Shown piece by piece: positions 1 to 6,514 of a stretch of DNA of 18,687 bases; position 1 is the stretch's first letter, and every line of letters starts with the position of its first letter. Under the pieces are notes generated by a model. It was not told the origin of the DNA and made no database searches. It saw only the letters and a list, made by a program, of their open reading frames with translations. Origin of the DNA: Candidatus Bipolaricaulota bacterium (lineage in GTDB: Bacteria; Bipolaricaulota; Bipolaricaulia; RBG-16-55-9); contig WFPR01000171.1 in assembly GCA_015487455.1 (NCBI GenBank), forward strand, positions 1-18,687, in the 5' to 3' direction. The translations under genes were made by a program, and so were the position numbers.

Positions 1-94
1 CGCGGAGGACGGCCTCGATGTCCTCGCGGGAGAAGTCGCGGATGGAGATGACGTCGCGGCCCTGCCAGCCCCTCGACGAGCCCCTCGATCGCAT
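1..94 (-). CDS. pyrB: Aspartate carbamoyltransferase catalytic chain, N-terminal fragment
   Basis: The minus strand reads 31 codons from an ATG at 94 to the window edge, so only the amino terminus is present. It contains GRDVISIRDFSREDIEAVL, which resembles the start of PyrB (the 'GRDILSIRDFSREEIE' type N-terminal helix of aspartate transcarbamoylase). PyrB condenses carbamoyl phosphate with aspartate in pyrimidine synthesis. A well-formed promoter lies just upstream (144..116) and a G-rich Shine-Dalgarno-like stretch precedes the ATG, which supports this start. The first residues (MRSRGSSRGW) are not conserved in the family. Identity rests on about 20 residues, so another ornithine/aspartate carbamoyltransferase is possible. 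Confidence 0.7.
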   Translation of the reverse strand, partial: MRSRGSSRGWQGRDVISIRDFSREDIEAVLR

Positions 95-115
95 GCGCGC
101 TGCCCCCGGGCGACG

Positions 116-144
116 ATTATAAACGCCCGGCGAGGGAAGGGCAA
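116..144 (-). promoter_or_regulatory. Sigma-70-type promoter for pyrB
   Basis: On the minus strand a -35 TTGCCC (144..139) and a perfect -10 TATAAT (121..116) are separated by 17 bp. The predicted start is near 109, giving a leader of about 15 nt that contains only the ribosome binding site, too short for an attenuator. Confidence 0.65.
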
Positions 145-217
145 AAGCCAGCTCTCAGCCCCCCTTCCGTCCCGTCCCTTCTTTCCGTAAAAACGGGCGC
201 GCCCTCAAACGCGGACC

Positions 218-246
218 TTGACGCTCGGGGTTCGAGCCTGTATAAT
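218..246 (+). promoter_or_regulatory. Sigma-70-type promoter of the sulfur operon
   Basis: A -35 TTGACG (218-223) and a perfect -10 TATAAT (241-246) are spaced by exactly 17 bp, the best promoter in the window. Transcription should begin near 253, leaving about 90 nt of leader before the first long reading frame. Confidence 0.75.
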
Positions 247-286
247 GCGCGCGCTCCGCTGCGCCGTTGAACGGAGGGGAGCTTTT

Positions 287-316
287 ATGCGTGGTGATCG
301 CCTTTGTCGACGCTGA
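287..316 (+). CDS. Putative 9-codon leader peptide (MRGDRLCRR)
   Basis: An ATG at 287 sits 6 nt behind a strong ribosome binding site (GGAGGGGA, 273-280) and opens a 9-codon frame ending with TGA at 314-316. This is the only good Shine-Dalgarno sequence between the promoter and the cysteine-synthase-family gene. The peptide holds one Cys codon (305-307). A second frame from GTG 291 runs 24 codons, ends in Cys-Phe-Cys, and overlaps the downstream start. Translation of either is inferred only from position and ribosome binding site. The alternative is a remnant of a frameshifted gene start. Confidence 0.3.
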   Translation: MRGDRLCRR

Positions 317-356
317 ACGCCTGATCCCCCACCCCGCTGTGGGTGATCGCCTTTGT
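291..356 (+). repeat. Direct repeat flanking the leader hairpin
   Basis: The block GTGGTGATCGCCTTTGT (291-307) recurs as GTGGGTGATCGCCTTTGT (339-356), differing by one extra G. The second copy contains the GTG start (343) of the cysteine-synthase-family gene. The one-base length difference shifts the frame between copies, so residues VIAFV are encoded twice but in different frames. Confidence 0.8.
323..348 (+). promoter_or_regulatory. Hairpin sequestering the start codon of the first operon gene
   Basis: GATCCCCCAC (323-332) pairs with GTGGGTGATC (339-348) across a 6-nt loop, giving about nine pairs with one mismatch. The right arm contains the GTG start codon at 343. The left arm could instead pair with the first repeat copy (291-299) inside the leader ORF, so two mutually exclusive folds can be drawn. 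The pairing is visible; its regulatory role is inferred. Confidence 0.4.
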
Positions 357-1404
357 TTTTGCTGAGACCGACGTCGAGACGGAGCCCCTCCGACCTTCCC
401 CGCTGAATCCCTTTGAGATCACCCCGCCCCCCGAGGGGGCGCTGGCGCGGGTCCGAGCGCGCGCCCGGGCGCTCCAGGAGCGCGCCCCCCTGCTGAAGGG
501 GATCGGCCGCACGCCCCTGATCGAGCTGCCGCCCGTGGAGGGCGTCCGCCTCCGGGCGAAGCTCGAGGGGCGCAACCCCTCCGGGTCGTTGAAGGACCGC
601 ATCGTGCTCTATTTGATCGCGGCCGGGCTCGAGCGGGGGCTCATCGCCGAGCCCGAGCCCAAGACGACGCTCGTCGAGGGCACCTCCGGGAACACGGGGA
701 TCGCGCTGGCGCTGATCGGGGCCGCGCTGGGCTTCCCCGTCCGCGTCTTCATGCCCGAGGACGTCAGCCTCGAGCGCTTCAAGCTGCTCCGGGCGTTCGG
801 GGCGGCGGTGGAGCCCACCCCCGCCGAGTTGGGGACGGACGGGGCCATCGAGCGGGCGCGGGCGGCGCACGACCCGCCCCACGCCTACTGGCTCGCCCAG
901 CACGAGGACCCCGTCAACGCCTGGGCCCACTACGACACCACGGCTCCTGAGATTCTGGAAGAGTGCCCGGACGTCGCGGCGTTCGTGGCGCCCACGGGCA
1001 CCACGGGGACGCTCATGGGCGTCTCGATGCGGCTGAAAGCCCATAACCCCGACGTCGAGGTCGTGGCCGTCTGGCCCGAGGACAAGATCATGGGCCTGCG
1101 CCGCCCCGTCGGCGACAAGAAGCCCAAGATCTGCGACGATCGCTGGATCGACCGCGTGATCGAAATTTCTGATCGAGAGGCGAAGCGGGCGACCCGCGAG
1201 CTGGCCCGGCGCTTCGGGCTGCTGGTCGGGCCGTCGTCGGGGGCCGCCTGGCTCGCCGCCCAGCGCCTCGCCCGGGAGTACGCCGGGCGGGGGCGCCGGG
1301 GCGCCTCGATCGTCGTCTGCTTCCCCGACGAGGGGGGGCGGTACCTCTCGACCGACACGTTCGCCCCACACGCAGAGGCCGAGGAGGAGGGATCGCCGTC
1401 ATGA
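343..1404 (+). CDS. Cysteine synthase family PLP-dependent enzyme (CysK/CysM-like)
   Basis: This 353-residue fold-type II PLP enzyme should make cysteine or S-sulfocysteine from an activated serine and sulfide or thiosulfate. The PLP lysine is K84 in NPSGSLKDR, the substrate loop is TSGNTG (114-119), the phosphate-binding glycine loop is GTTGT (219-223, usually GTGGT), and the pyridine-ring serine is in VGPSSG (295-300). The preceding in-frame stop is at 322-324, so GTG 343 is the first usable start, yet it has no Shine-Dalgarno sequence and lies in a hairpin. The first ~45 residues are outside the core fold. The stop overlaps the next ATG (ATGA at 1401). Company with YeeE and TusA favours thiosulfate or protein-bound sulfur as donor. 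CysK, CysM and cystathionine beta-synthase types cannot be separated by reading alone. Confidence 0.85.
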   Translation: MIAFVFAETDVETEPLRPSPLNPFEITPPPEGALARVRARARALQERAPLLKGIGRTPLIELPPVEGVRLRAKLEGRNPSGSLKDRIVLYLIAAGLERGLIAEPEPKTTLVEGTSGNTGIALALIGAALGFPVRVFMPEDVSLERFKLLRAFGAAVEPTPAELGTDGAIERARAAHDPPHAYWLAQHEDPVNAWAHYDTTAPEILEECPDVAAFVAPTGTTGTLMGVSMRLKAHNPDVEVVAVWPEDKIMGLRRPVGDKKPKICDDRWIDRVIEISDREAKRATRELARRFGLLVGPSSGAAWLAAQRLAREYAGRGRRGASIVVCFPDEGGRYLSTDTFAPHAEAEEEGSPS

Positions 1405-2828
1405 GCCCGAACTCGAACCCGAGCCCAAGCCCAAGCGCAAGCGCGAGCACGAGGAGCCAGCTGGACCCGCGTCGCTTGGCCTGCGGCTGCGCCGTCAAGA
1501 TCGACCTGCAGCGGGTCGTCTACCCGGCGCTCCGGCGGCTGCGCCCGGCGCTCGAGCGCCTGGGCGTGACCGTCGCCGAGCGCGAGGACGCCGACATCTT
1601 CCCCTTAACCCAGGGCCTCGAGCTCGAGCGGCGGGTCTACCCGTTCCGGGCGGAGGCCGTCAAGCCCCTGCCCCCCAAAGCCCTGCGGGCCGTGACCGTG
1701 AGCGCCGTCTATCGGGCGTTTCGGCCCGACGAGCTGGCCGACCGCTGGCTCGAGATCTACAGGGCCCTGACGCAAGAGGGCGCGCAGCTGCACATCGGCA
1801 AGGGGCACACGATCGAGGCGTACAGCCCTGAGGACGAGTTCGTCCACTTCGACGTCTACGCGCCCACGGGGCCCAAGCAAGAGGGCTTCCGGGCCGCGAA
1901 CAACGACACGATCCAGCTCATCGACCCGACGCGCCCCCTCGACGCCCCCGAGCAGACGGACGTCGCGCTGAGCAACGCGCTCAACGATCTCGTCGCGCTG
2001 GGCGCCGTCGACGACGTCACGATCGTGCCGCTCTACGCCGCGCCCTCGCGGGAGCTGGCCCGGGCGATTGAGCGCAACATCAAAGCGTTCGCCGAGCGCT
2101 ATGGGCTGAAGCTCGAGCCCCAGCCGCCCGTCTCCGACTCGACGCTGCTTTTGGGCGCGACCGTCCTCGGGGCGTCGCCCAAGCGGCCGCCGACGTTCTA
2201 TCAAGAGCTGCGCGAGGGCGATTGGATCTTGGTGCATCGAACGTTCGGGGATTTGGCCCCGATCAACGCGCTCATCGAGGCCCGCGAGCTGGGCGCCGGC
2301 GCGTTAGAGGGGGCGGGCTTCACGCTGCAAGACGTCGAGCGGGCCGTCGAGGAGCGCCTCGCGGTGATGAGGCGGCCCAACCTCGACGTCGGGCGGGTCG
2401 TCCAGCAGTTCTGCCCCGAGCCCGACGAGCCCTTCGACCCCGAGAGGCACCTCAAGGCGACGGCGGACCTCTCGGGTCCAGGGCTCGACGTCTTCCGTGA
2501 GCTGGCCGAGCTCGCCCGGCGCGACCTCGTGATCGAGCGGGTGCCGCTGGCCCACCCCGAGATCGTGGCCTGGGCTTCTCGAAACTTCCTGCTGCCGAAC
2601 GGGACCGCGGGGACGAACGGGGCCGTGGCCCTGATCGCCCGCCCGCGCGTGCTCGAGCGGGTGGCGGCCGAGCTGGAGCGCTTGGGCCACCACCCCCAAA
2701 TCATCGGGCGCGTCGGGTCGGCCGGCGGGCGGCTCTGGCTGCCCCCGGAGGCCAAGCGCTACATCGCCGACTGGCCCGAGGCGTACGGCCTTCTGGGGGA
2801 AGGGAGCGGAAGCGAACACCCCCTCTAA
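1401..2828 (+). CDS. SelD-related ATP-dependent protein, putative sulfur metabolism
   Basis: This 475-residue protein belongs to the selenophosphate synthetase/AIR synthase superfamily. Residues ACGCAVKID (27-35) correspond to the SelD catalytic loop (GCAAK/GCGCK), keeping a Cys (C30) and a Lys (K33). SNALNDLVALGAV resembles the SelD segment ANALSDIYAMGG. SelD uses ATP to make selenophosphate from selenide; in a sulfur operon without other selenium genes, an activated-sulfur analogue is the natural guess. The protein is about 120 residues longer than SelD. ATG 1401 has a good ribosome binding site (GAGGAGGAGGGA, 1381-1392) and overlaps the previous stop. Residues 4-17 are a Ser/Pro/Ala low-complexity tail encoded by degenerate hexamers. 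I recall related proteins in archaea being labelled 'SelD-related putative sulfur metabolism protein'. The substrate is unproven. Confidence 0.7.
   Translation: MSPNSNPSPSPSASASTRSQLDPRRLACGCAVKIDLQRVVYPALRRLRPALERLGVTVAEREDADIFPLTQGLELERRVYPFRAEAVKPLPPKALRAVTVSAVYRAFRPDELADRWLEIYRALTQEGAQLHIGKGHTIEAYSPEDEFVHFDVYAPTGPKQEGFRAANNDTIQLIDPTRPLDAPEQTDVALSNALNDLVALGAVDDVTIVPLYAAPSRELARAIERNIKAFAERYGLKLEPQPPVSDSTLLLGATVLGASPKRPPTFYQELREGDWILVHRTFGDLAPINALIEARELGAGALEGAGFTLQDVERAVEERLAVMRRPNLDVGRVVQQFCPEPDEPFDPERHLKATADLSGPGLDVFRELAELARRDLVIERVPLAHPEIVAWASRNFLLPNGTAGTNGAVALIARPRVLERVAAELERLGHHPQIIGRVGSAGGRLWLPPEAKRYIADWPEAYGLLGEGSGSEHPL
1410..1451 (+). repeat. Degenerate hexamer repeat at the start of the SelD-related gene
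   Basis: AGCCCA/AGCGCA-type hexamers encode the Ser/Pro/Ala stretch at residues 4-17, outside the conserved domain. Confidence 0.55.
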
Positions 2829-2849
2829 ACGGCAAACAAAAGGAGGTCG

Positions 2850-4040
2850 ATGCGGGATGGGGTGCTGACCCGACGGGCGTTCCTCAAGGCGACGGGGGCG
2901 TTGGCCGGGGCGGGCGCCTTCGGCCCGCTCCTCTCGACGGTTCGGGGGCTCGCCCAAGCCCAGGACGAAGAAGGCGAGGAGCGCGACCTGCTCTTCGTGA
3001 TCAACAACGGGGACGGCAGCGTCACCGTCATCGACACCCAAACGGACGAGATCGTGAAGACGGTCTTCGTCGGGACGACGGCGAGCTTCCCGGCGAACAA
3101 GCGCTACGAGCGCGGCTCGCTGCTGTTCACGGGGCTGCACACGGACCGGGAGCCCGCCGTCCACATCGTCGACCTCCAGAGCGCCCAAATCGTCAAGAGG
3201 GTCGAGACGGGCTCCTGGCAGAACTACACCGAGACGACGCCGGACGGGCGCTTTCTGGTCGTGGCCGCCCGCTTCGTCGACGAGTTCCTCAAAATCGACG
3301 TCCGGCCAGGGAGCCCGACGTTCGGGGAGGTCGTCGCCCGCTTCAAGCACCTGGAGGGCTCACAGCCCTGCGACATCACCCTCTCGCCCGACGGCCGCTT
3401 CGCGTACGCGCCCGACCGTGGGACGGACACCTTCAGCGTCCTGGACGTCGAGCGCTTCGAGGTGGTCGCGACGGTTCCGGTGCCGCCCCTGGTGGGGGAG
3501 CCGCCGATCGAGCCGTTCATGGCCACGGCCTCGCCCGACGGGCGCTACGTCTTCGTCGAGAACATCGAGGGCCGGGGCACGGTGAGCGTCTTCGACGTGC
3601 GCGACCCCACGAAGCCCAAAGAAGTTCATCGCTTCACGCAGGACGACGGCCTCGGAGAGCGGCCGATCACCGACGAGTTCACCTACGACGGCGCGATCAA
3701 CTTCATCATCAACCGCGACACGGGCGACCTGAGCGTCGTGGACGTCGAGCGGCTCGAGATCGTCAAGCGCATCCCGCTCGTCGAGGGCGGGAACCCCGTC
3801 GCCGGGGACCTCTCGCTCGACGGGGCGAAGCTCTACGTCCCCGTCCACAACGCGAACGTGGTGGCCGTCGTGGACGTCGAGGCGCTGGAGCTCGTCAAGC
3901 TCATCGAGGTGGGGCCGAACCCCGTGGGGGCCGTCGCCCTGCGCACCCGGGTGCCGCCCGCCGAGGGCGTGGCGGTGGGGAGCCTGCCGCCCCTGAACCC
4001 GTCGGGCGCGGGCTGCCCGCTCTACTGCTGCACCGTCTGA
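2850..4040 (+). CDS. Tat-exported YVTN-type beta-propeller with cysteine-rich C-terminus
   Basis: The 396-residue protein opens with a twin-arginine signal (LTRRAFLKATGALAGAGAFG, from residue 6) and probable cleavage near AQA-QD (36-39). The mature part is a seven-bladed-type propeller: repeated strands such as LLFVINNGDGSVTVID, CDITLSPDGRFAYAPD, DLSVVDVERLEIVKRIPL and KLYVPVHNANVVAVVD. After the last blade a Pro/Gly linker leads to a tail ending GCPLYCCTV, with cysteines at 389, 393 and 394. Only one other Cys (C174) is present. Propellers of this class are scaffolds or ligand binders; the tail could bind metal or carry persulfide outside the membrane. A strong ribosome binding site (AGGAGGT, 2841-2847) fixes the start. 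It lies 21 nt after the SelD-like gene and 11 nt before the rhodanese. Confidence 0.8.
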   Translation: MRDGVLTRRAFLKATGALAGAGAFGPLLSTVRGLAQAQDEEGEERDLLFVINNGDGSVTVIDTQTDEIVKTVFVGTTASFPANKRYERGSLLFTGLHTDREPAVHIVDLQSAQIVKRVETGSWQNYTETTPDGRFLVVAARFVDEFLKIDVRPGSPTFGEVVARFKHLEGSQPCDITLSPDGRFAYAPDRGTDTFSVLDVERFEVVATVPVPPLVGEPPIEPFMATASPDGRYVFVENIEGRGTVSVFDVRDPTKPKEVHRFTQDDGLGERPITDEFTYDGAINFIINRDTGDLSVVDVERLEIVKRIPLVEGGNPVAGDLSLDGAKLYVPVHNANVVAVVDVEALELVKLIEVGPNPVGAVALRTRVPPAEGVAVGSLPPLNPSGAGCPLYCCTV

Positions 4041-4051
4041 GCGCGATCGGG

Positions 4052-5032
4052 ATGGAGCTGACGCGGAGAGCGCTGCTGCGACGGGGAATCGAGGCCGGGC
4101 TGGCGCTCGGACTGCTGGGGGTGTTGGGCCACGGGCTCTACGCCCTCAACCGCCCGTACGCCCGCGGGCTGCTCGCCTCCGCGGCTGAGCTGCGGGGGCT
4201 CCTTGCGGACGGCGATGCGGGGATCCGTGTGCTGGACGCCCGGCCGCTCCTCCAGTATCGTCGGGGGCACCTGCCCGGCGCCGCGAACGTTTGGGACGGC
4301 GACCTCAACGTCTGGACCGACGTCCCCCGGCGCCTGGCGCCCGCCCCCCAGCTGGCGGAGGTGCTGGGGCGGGCGGGCGTCTCCCGCGAGCGCCCCGTGG
4401 TCGTCTACGACGGGGGCGAGGGGGTCTGGGCCGCCCGGCTGCTCTGGGCGCTCCGCTACTTGGGCCATCCCGACGTCCGGCTGCTGGACGGCGGCCTGGC
4501 CGCCTGGCGGGCGGCCGGGGGCGCCCTGACCACGGAGCCGCCCCGGGTCGAGCCCACGACGTTCGAGCCCCGCGTCCGCCCCGAGCTGCTGGTCGAGTTC
4601 GACGAGCTGCGGGCCGCCCTCGAGGCCGAGGCCGACGTCGACGTCGACGCCGACGACAAGCCCGCCCCGCTCGTGCCGGTGGACGCCCGCACGCCCCGCG
4701 AGTACGCCGAAGGCCACCTTCCCGGCGCGCTCCCGCTGCCCGCCGACGCGCTGCTCAGGCGCGACGGGCGCTTCCGGCCCGCCTGGCTGCTCAAGGTCGA
4801 GGCCGAGCGGGCCGGGGTGCCCCTCGATCCCGCGCGCAAGGCCGTTGTCTACAGCAACACGGGGCTTAGGGCGGCCCTGGCGTACGTGGGGCTCTCGCTC
4901 CTGGGCCTGGACGTCGCGCTCTACGACGGGGGCCTGGCCGAGTGGAAGGCCCGCGGCGCGCCCCTCGTGCGCGTGCGCGCCGCCCCCGCGGGCGCGGGCG
5001 TCGTGGAGGAGCACCGGAGCACCTGCTGGTGA
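4052..5032 (+). CDS. Exported tandem-rhodanese sulfurtransferase-like protein lacking both catalytic cysteines
   Basis: The 326-residue protein starts with a twin-arginine-like motif and hydrophobic segment (LTRRALLRRG, then residues 13-32), so it is exported or anchored. Two rhodanese domains follow (about 45-165 and 185-305). Domain 1 has Asp120 (VVVYDGGEG) at the active-site position, as in the inactive half of many tandem rhodaneses. Domain 2, normally catalytic (VVYCxTGxR), has Ser268 in VVYSNTGLRA; the codon is AGC, one base from TGC. The only cysteine in the whole protein is C325 in the tail HRSTCW. Classic thiosulfate:cyanide sulfurtransferase chemistry via the loop is therefore unlikely. 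The tail Cys, or the neighbouring propeller's cysteines, may act instead. A 14-residue acidic insert separates the domains. Confidence 0.85.
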   Translation: MELTRRALLRRGIEAGLALGLLGVLGHGLYALNRPYARGLLASAAELRGLLADGDAGIRVLDARPLLQYRRGHLPGAANVWDGDLNVWTDVPRRLAPAPQLAEVLGRAGVSRERPVVVYDGGEGVWAARLLWALRYLGHPDVRLLDGGLAAWRAAGGALTTEPPRVEPTTFEPRVRPELLVEFDELRAALEAEADVDVDADDKPAPLVPVDARTPREYAEGHLPGALPLPADALLRRDGRFRPAWLLKVEAERAGVPLDPARKAVVYSNTGLRAALAYVGLSLLGLDVALYDGGLAEWKARGAPLVRVRAAPAGAGVVEEHRSTCW

Positions 5033-5063
5033 TTCTCGTGCGAGTTCTTGGTGATCGAGGGCC

Positions 5064-6185
5064 ATGAACGCGTGGGCGGTCGTCTCGGGGCTGATCGTGG
5101 GGCTGGCGTTCGGGTACGCGCTGCAGCGGGGGCGCTTCTGCGTCAACACGGCCTTCCGCGACGTCGTGTTTATTCGAGATGGGACGCTGCTGCGCACCTG
5201 GGCGCTGGCCGTGGCCGTGCAGCTTTTGGGGCTCCAGCTTTTGATGCACACGGGGCTCTTCCCTGCCGAGCCGGACGTGCCCCCCTTGTGGCCCGCGGCG
5301 AACGCGCTCGGCGGCTTTGTGTTTGGGATGGGGATGGTGCTGGCGGGCGGCTGCGCCAGCGGGACGTGCTACCGCGTCGGGGAGGGGATGCTCGGCTCGC
5401 TGCTCGCGCTGCTGGGCTTCGGGCTCATGACCGTGGTCGTCGACCGAGGGGCGCTCCTCCCCGTCCAGGAGGCCCTGCGCTGGAGCCCCTCCTCGTCTTC
5501 AGGCGAGGCGCCCACGCTGGCCGCGCTGCTGGGGCTTTCGGGCGGGAGCGCGGGCCAACTGCTGCTGGCCCTCGGGGTGGGCGGGCTCGTGCTGCTGTGG
5601 GCGCTGTGGACGGGCCTTCGACGGGGCGTCCGGGCGCCCCATCAGCGGGGGTGGCCCTGGCTGCTCACGGGCGTCGCGCTGGGGCTCATCGGGCTGGCCG
5701 CCTGGGTCGGCTCGACGGCCACGGGCCGCGCCTACGGGCTGTCGATCACGGGGCCGATCCGCTCGTGGTTCCTGTGGCTGGTGACCGGGGACGCGGGCTG
5801 GCTCGACTGGGGCAGCTGGGCCTTGGTGGGCCTCATCGCGGGGGCGTTCGTCGCGGCCCGGCTCCACGGGGAGGCGAAGCTCCGGGTGCCCCCGCCGGGC
5901 CGGACGCTCCAGGCGCTGGGCGGCGGGCTGCTCATGGGCTTCGGGGCCCAGCTGGCTGGCGGCTGCAACATCGGCCACGGGTTCACCGGCCTGGCCGTGC
6001 TCTCGCTGGGGAGCCTCCTCACGACCGTTATGATCGTGCTCGGCGCCTGGACGGCGAGCGCCCTGCTCTTCGGGGCGCCGGGCGAGCGCCTCGCCGCCCT
6101 ATGGGAGCGCCTTACGGCGCAAGCGCGACGGCTCGCCCAACCCCAAGCCCAAACTCAAGCTCAACAGGAGGAGGGATCGCGATGA
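5064..6185 (+). CDS. tsuA: YeeE/YedE family thiosulfate transporter (TsuA-like)
   Basis: This 373-residue, multi-spanning membrane protein has the family's duplicated architecture. The three hallmark cysteine sites are present: C26 in QRGRFCVNTAF, C97 in LAGGCASGTCYRVGEG and C301 in LAGGCNIGHGFTG. In the characterised YeeE (TsuA) of Spirochaeta thermophila such cysteines line the thiosulfate path. C102 is an extra family cysteine. Residue 64-80 and 139-152 loops are polar; helices fill the rest. It lies 31 nt after the rhodanese gene and overlaps tusA by ATGA. The C-terminal residues 359-368 are a Gln/Ala low-complexity stretch. A sulfur-compound importer is well supported; thiosulfate specifically is inferred from the neighbours, and selenium-type YedE transporters are relatives. 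Confidence 0.85.
   Translation: MNAWAVVSGLIVGLAFGYALQRGRFCVNTAFRDVVFIRDGTLLRTWALAVAVQLLGLQLLMHTGLFPAEPDVPPLWPAANALGGFVFGMGMVLAGGCASGTCYRVGEGMLGSLLALLGFGLMTVVVDRGALLPVQEALRWSPSSSSGEAPTLAALLGLSGGSAGQLLLALGVGGLVLLWALWTGLRRGVRAPHQRGWPWLLTGVALGLIGLAAWVGSTATGRAYGLSITGPIRSWFLWLVTGDAGWLDWGSWALVGLIAGAFVAARLHGEAKLRVPPPGRTLQALGGGLLMGFGAQLAGGCNIGHGFTGLAVLSLGSLLTTVMIVLGAWTASALLFGAPGERLAALWERLTAQARRLAQPQAQTQAQQEEGSR
6138..6167 (+). repeat. Degenerate hexamer repeat at the end of the YeeE gene
   Basis: CAAGCC/CAAACT/CAAGCT hexamers encode the Gln/Ala/Pro stretch at residues 359-368, after the last membrane helix. Confidence 0.55.
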
Positions 6186-6478
6186 GTCGCGTTGAAGCCA
6201 AGTCGGAGGCGTTGAAGGAGCTCCAGGAGCTGCAGGAGAAGGCGGGGAAGGTCCACACGCTGGACGTGCGGGGCGAGATCTGCCCCTACCCGCTGACGGA
6301 GACGAAGAAGGCGATGGCCCGGCTCGAGCCGGGCGAGGTGCTGGAAGTCCTGCTGGACTACCCGCTGTCGCTCGAGACGATCCCCCGCTGGGCCGAGGGC
6401 CAAGGGCACAAGGTGCTCAAGGTCGAAGAGAGGGGCCCGGCGGAGTGGCGGATCGTGCTCAAGAAGAGCGGGGGCTGA
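6182..6478 (+). CDS. tusA: TusA/TsuB family sulfur carrier protein
   Basis: The 98-residue protein has an N-terminal helical extension of about 24 residues followed by the TusA fold. The signature is LDVRGEICPYPLTETKKAM, with the sulfur-carrying cysteine C34 in the conserved CPxP motif. TusA-like proteins accept persulfide sulfur and deliver it in the cytoplasm; those encoded next to YeeE (TsuB) are needed for thiosulfate uptake and have sulfurtransferase activity. The ATG at 6182 overlaps the YeeE stop, with ribosome binding site AGGAGGAGGGA just before it, so the two are translationally coupled. C34 is the only cysteine. Confidence 0.92.
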   Translation: MSRVEAKSEALKELQELQEKAGKVHTLDVRGEICPYPLTETKKAMARLEPGEVLEVLLDYPLSLETIPRWAEGQGHKVLKVEERGPAEWRIVLKKSGG

Positions 6479-6514
6479 TTGCGAAAGAAAAGAAAAGGGG
6501 GCGCGATCGACCCG

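Noticed and set aside
205..1371. A 388-codon minus-strand open frame opposite the cysteine-synthase gene
   Set aside because: It is a low-complexity Arg/Pro/Gly/Asp shadow typical of GC-rich DNA, while the opposite frame has intact PLP-enzyme motifs.
1401..2828. Calling the SelD-related gene selD (selenide, water dikinase)
   Set aside because: The catalytic loop is similar, but length, weak similarity outside the loop and the sulfur-only neighbourhood argue for a related family.
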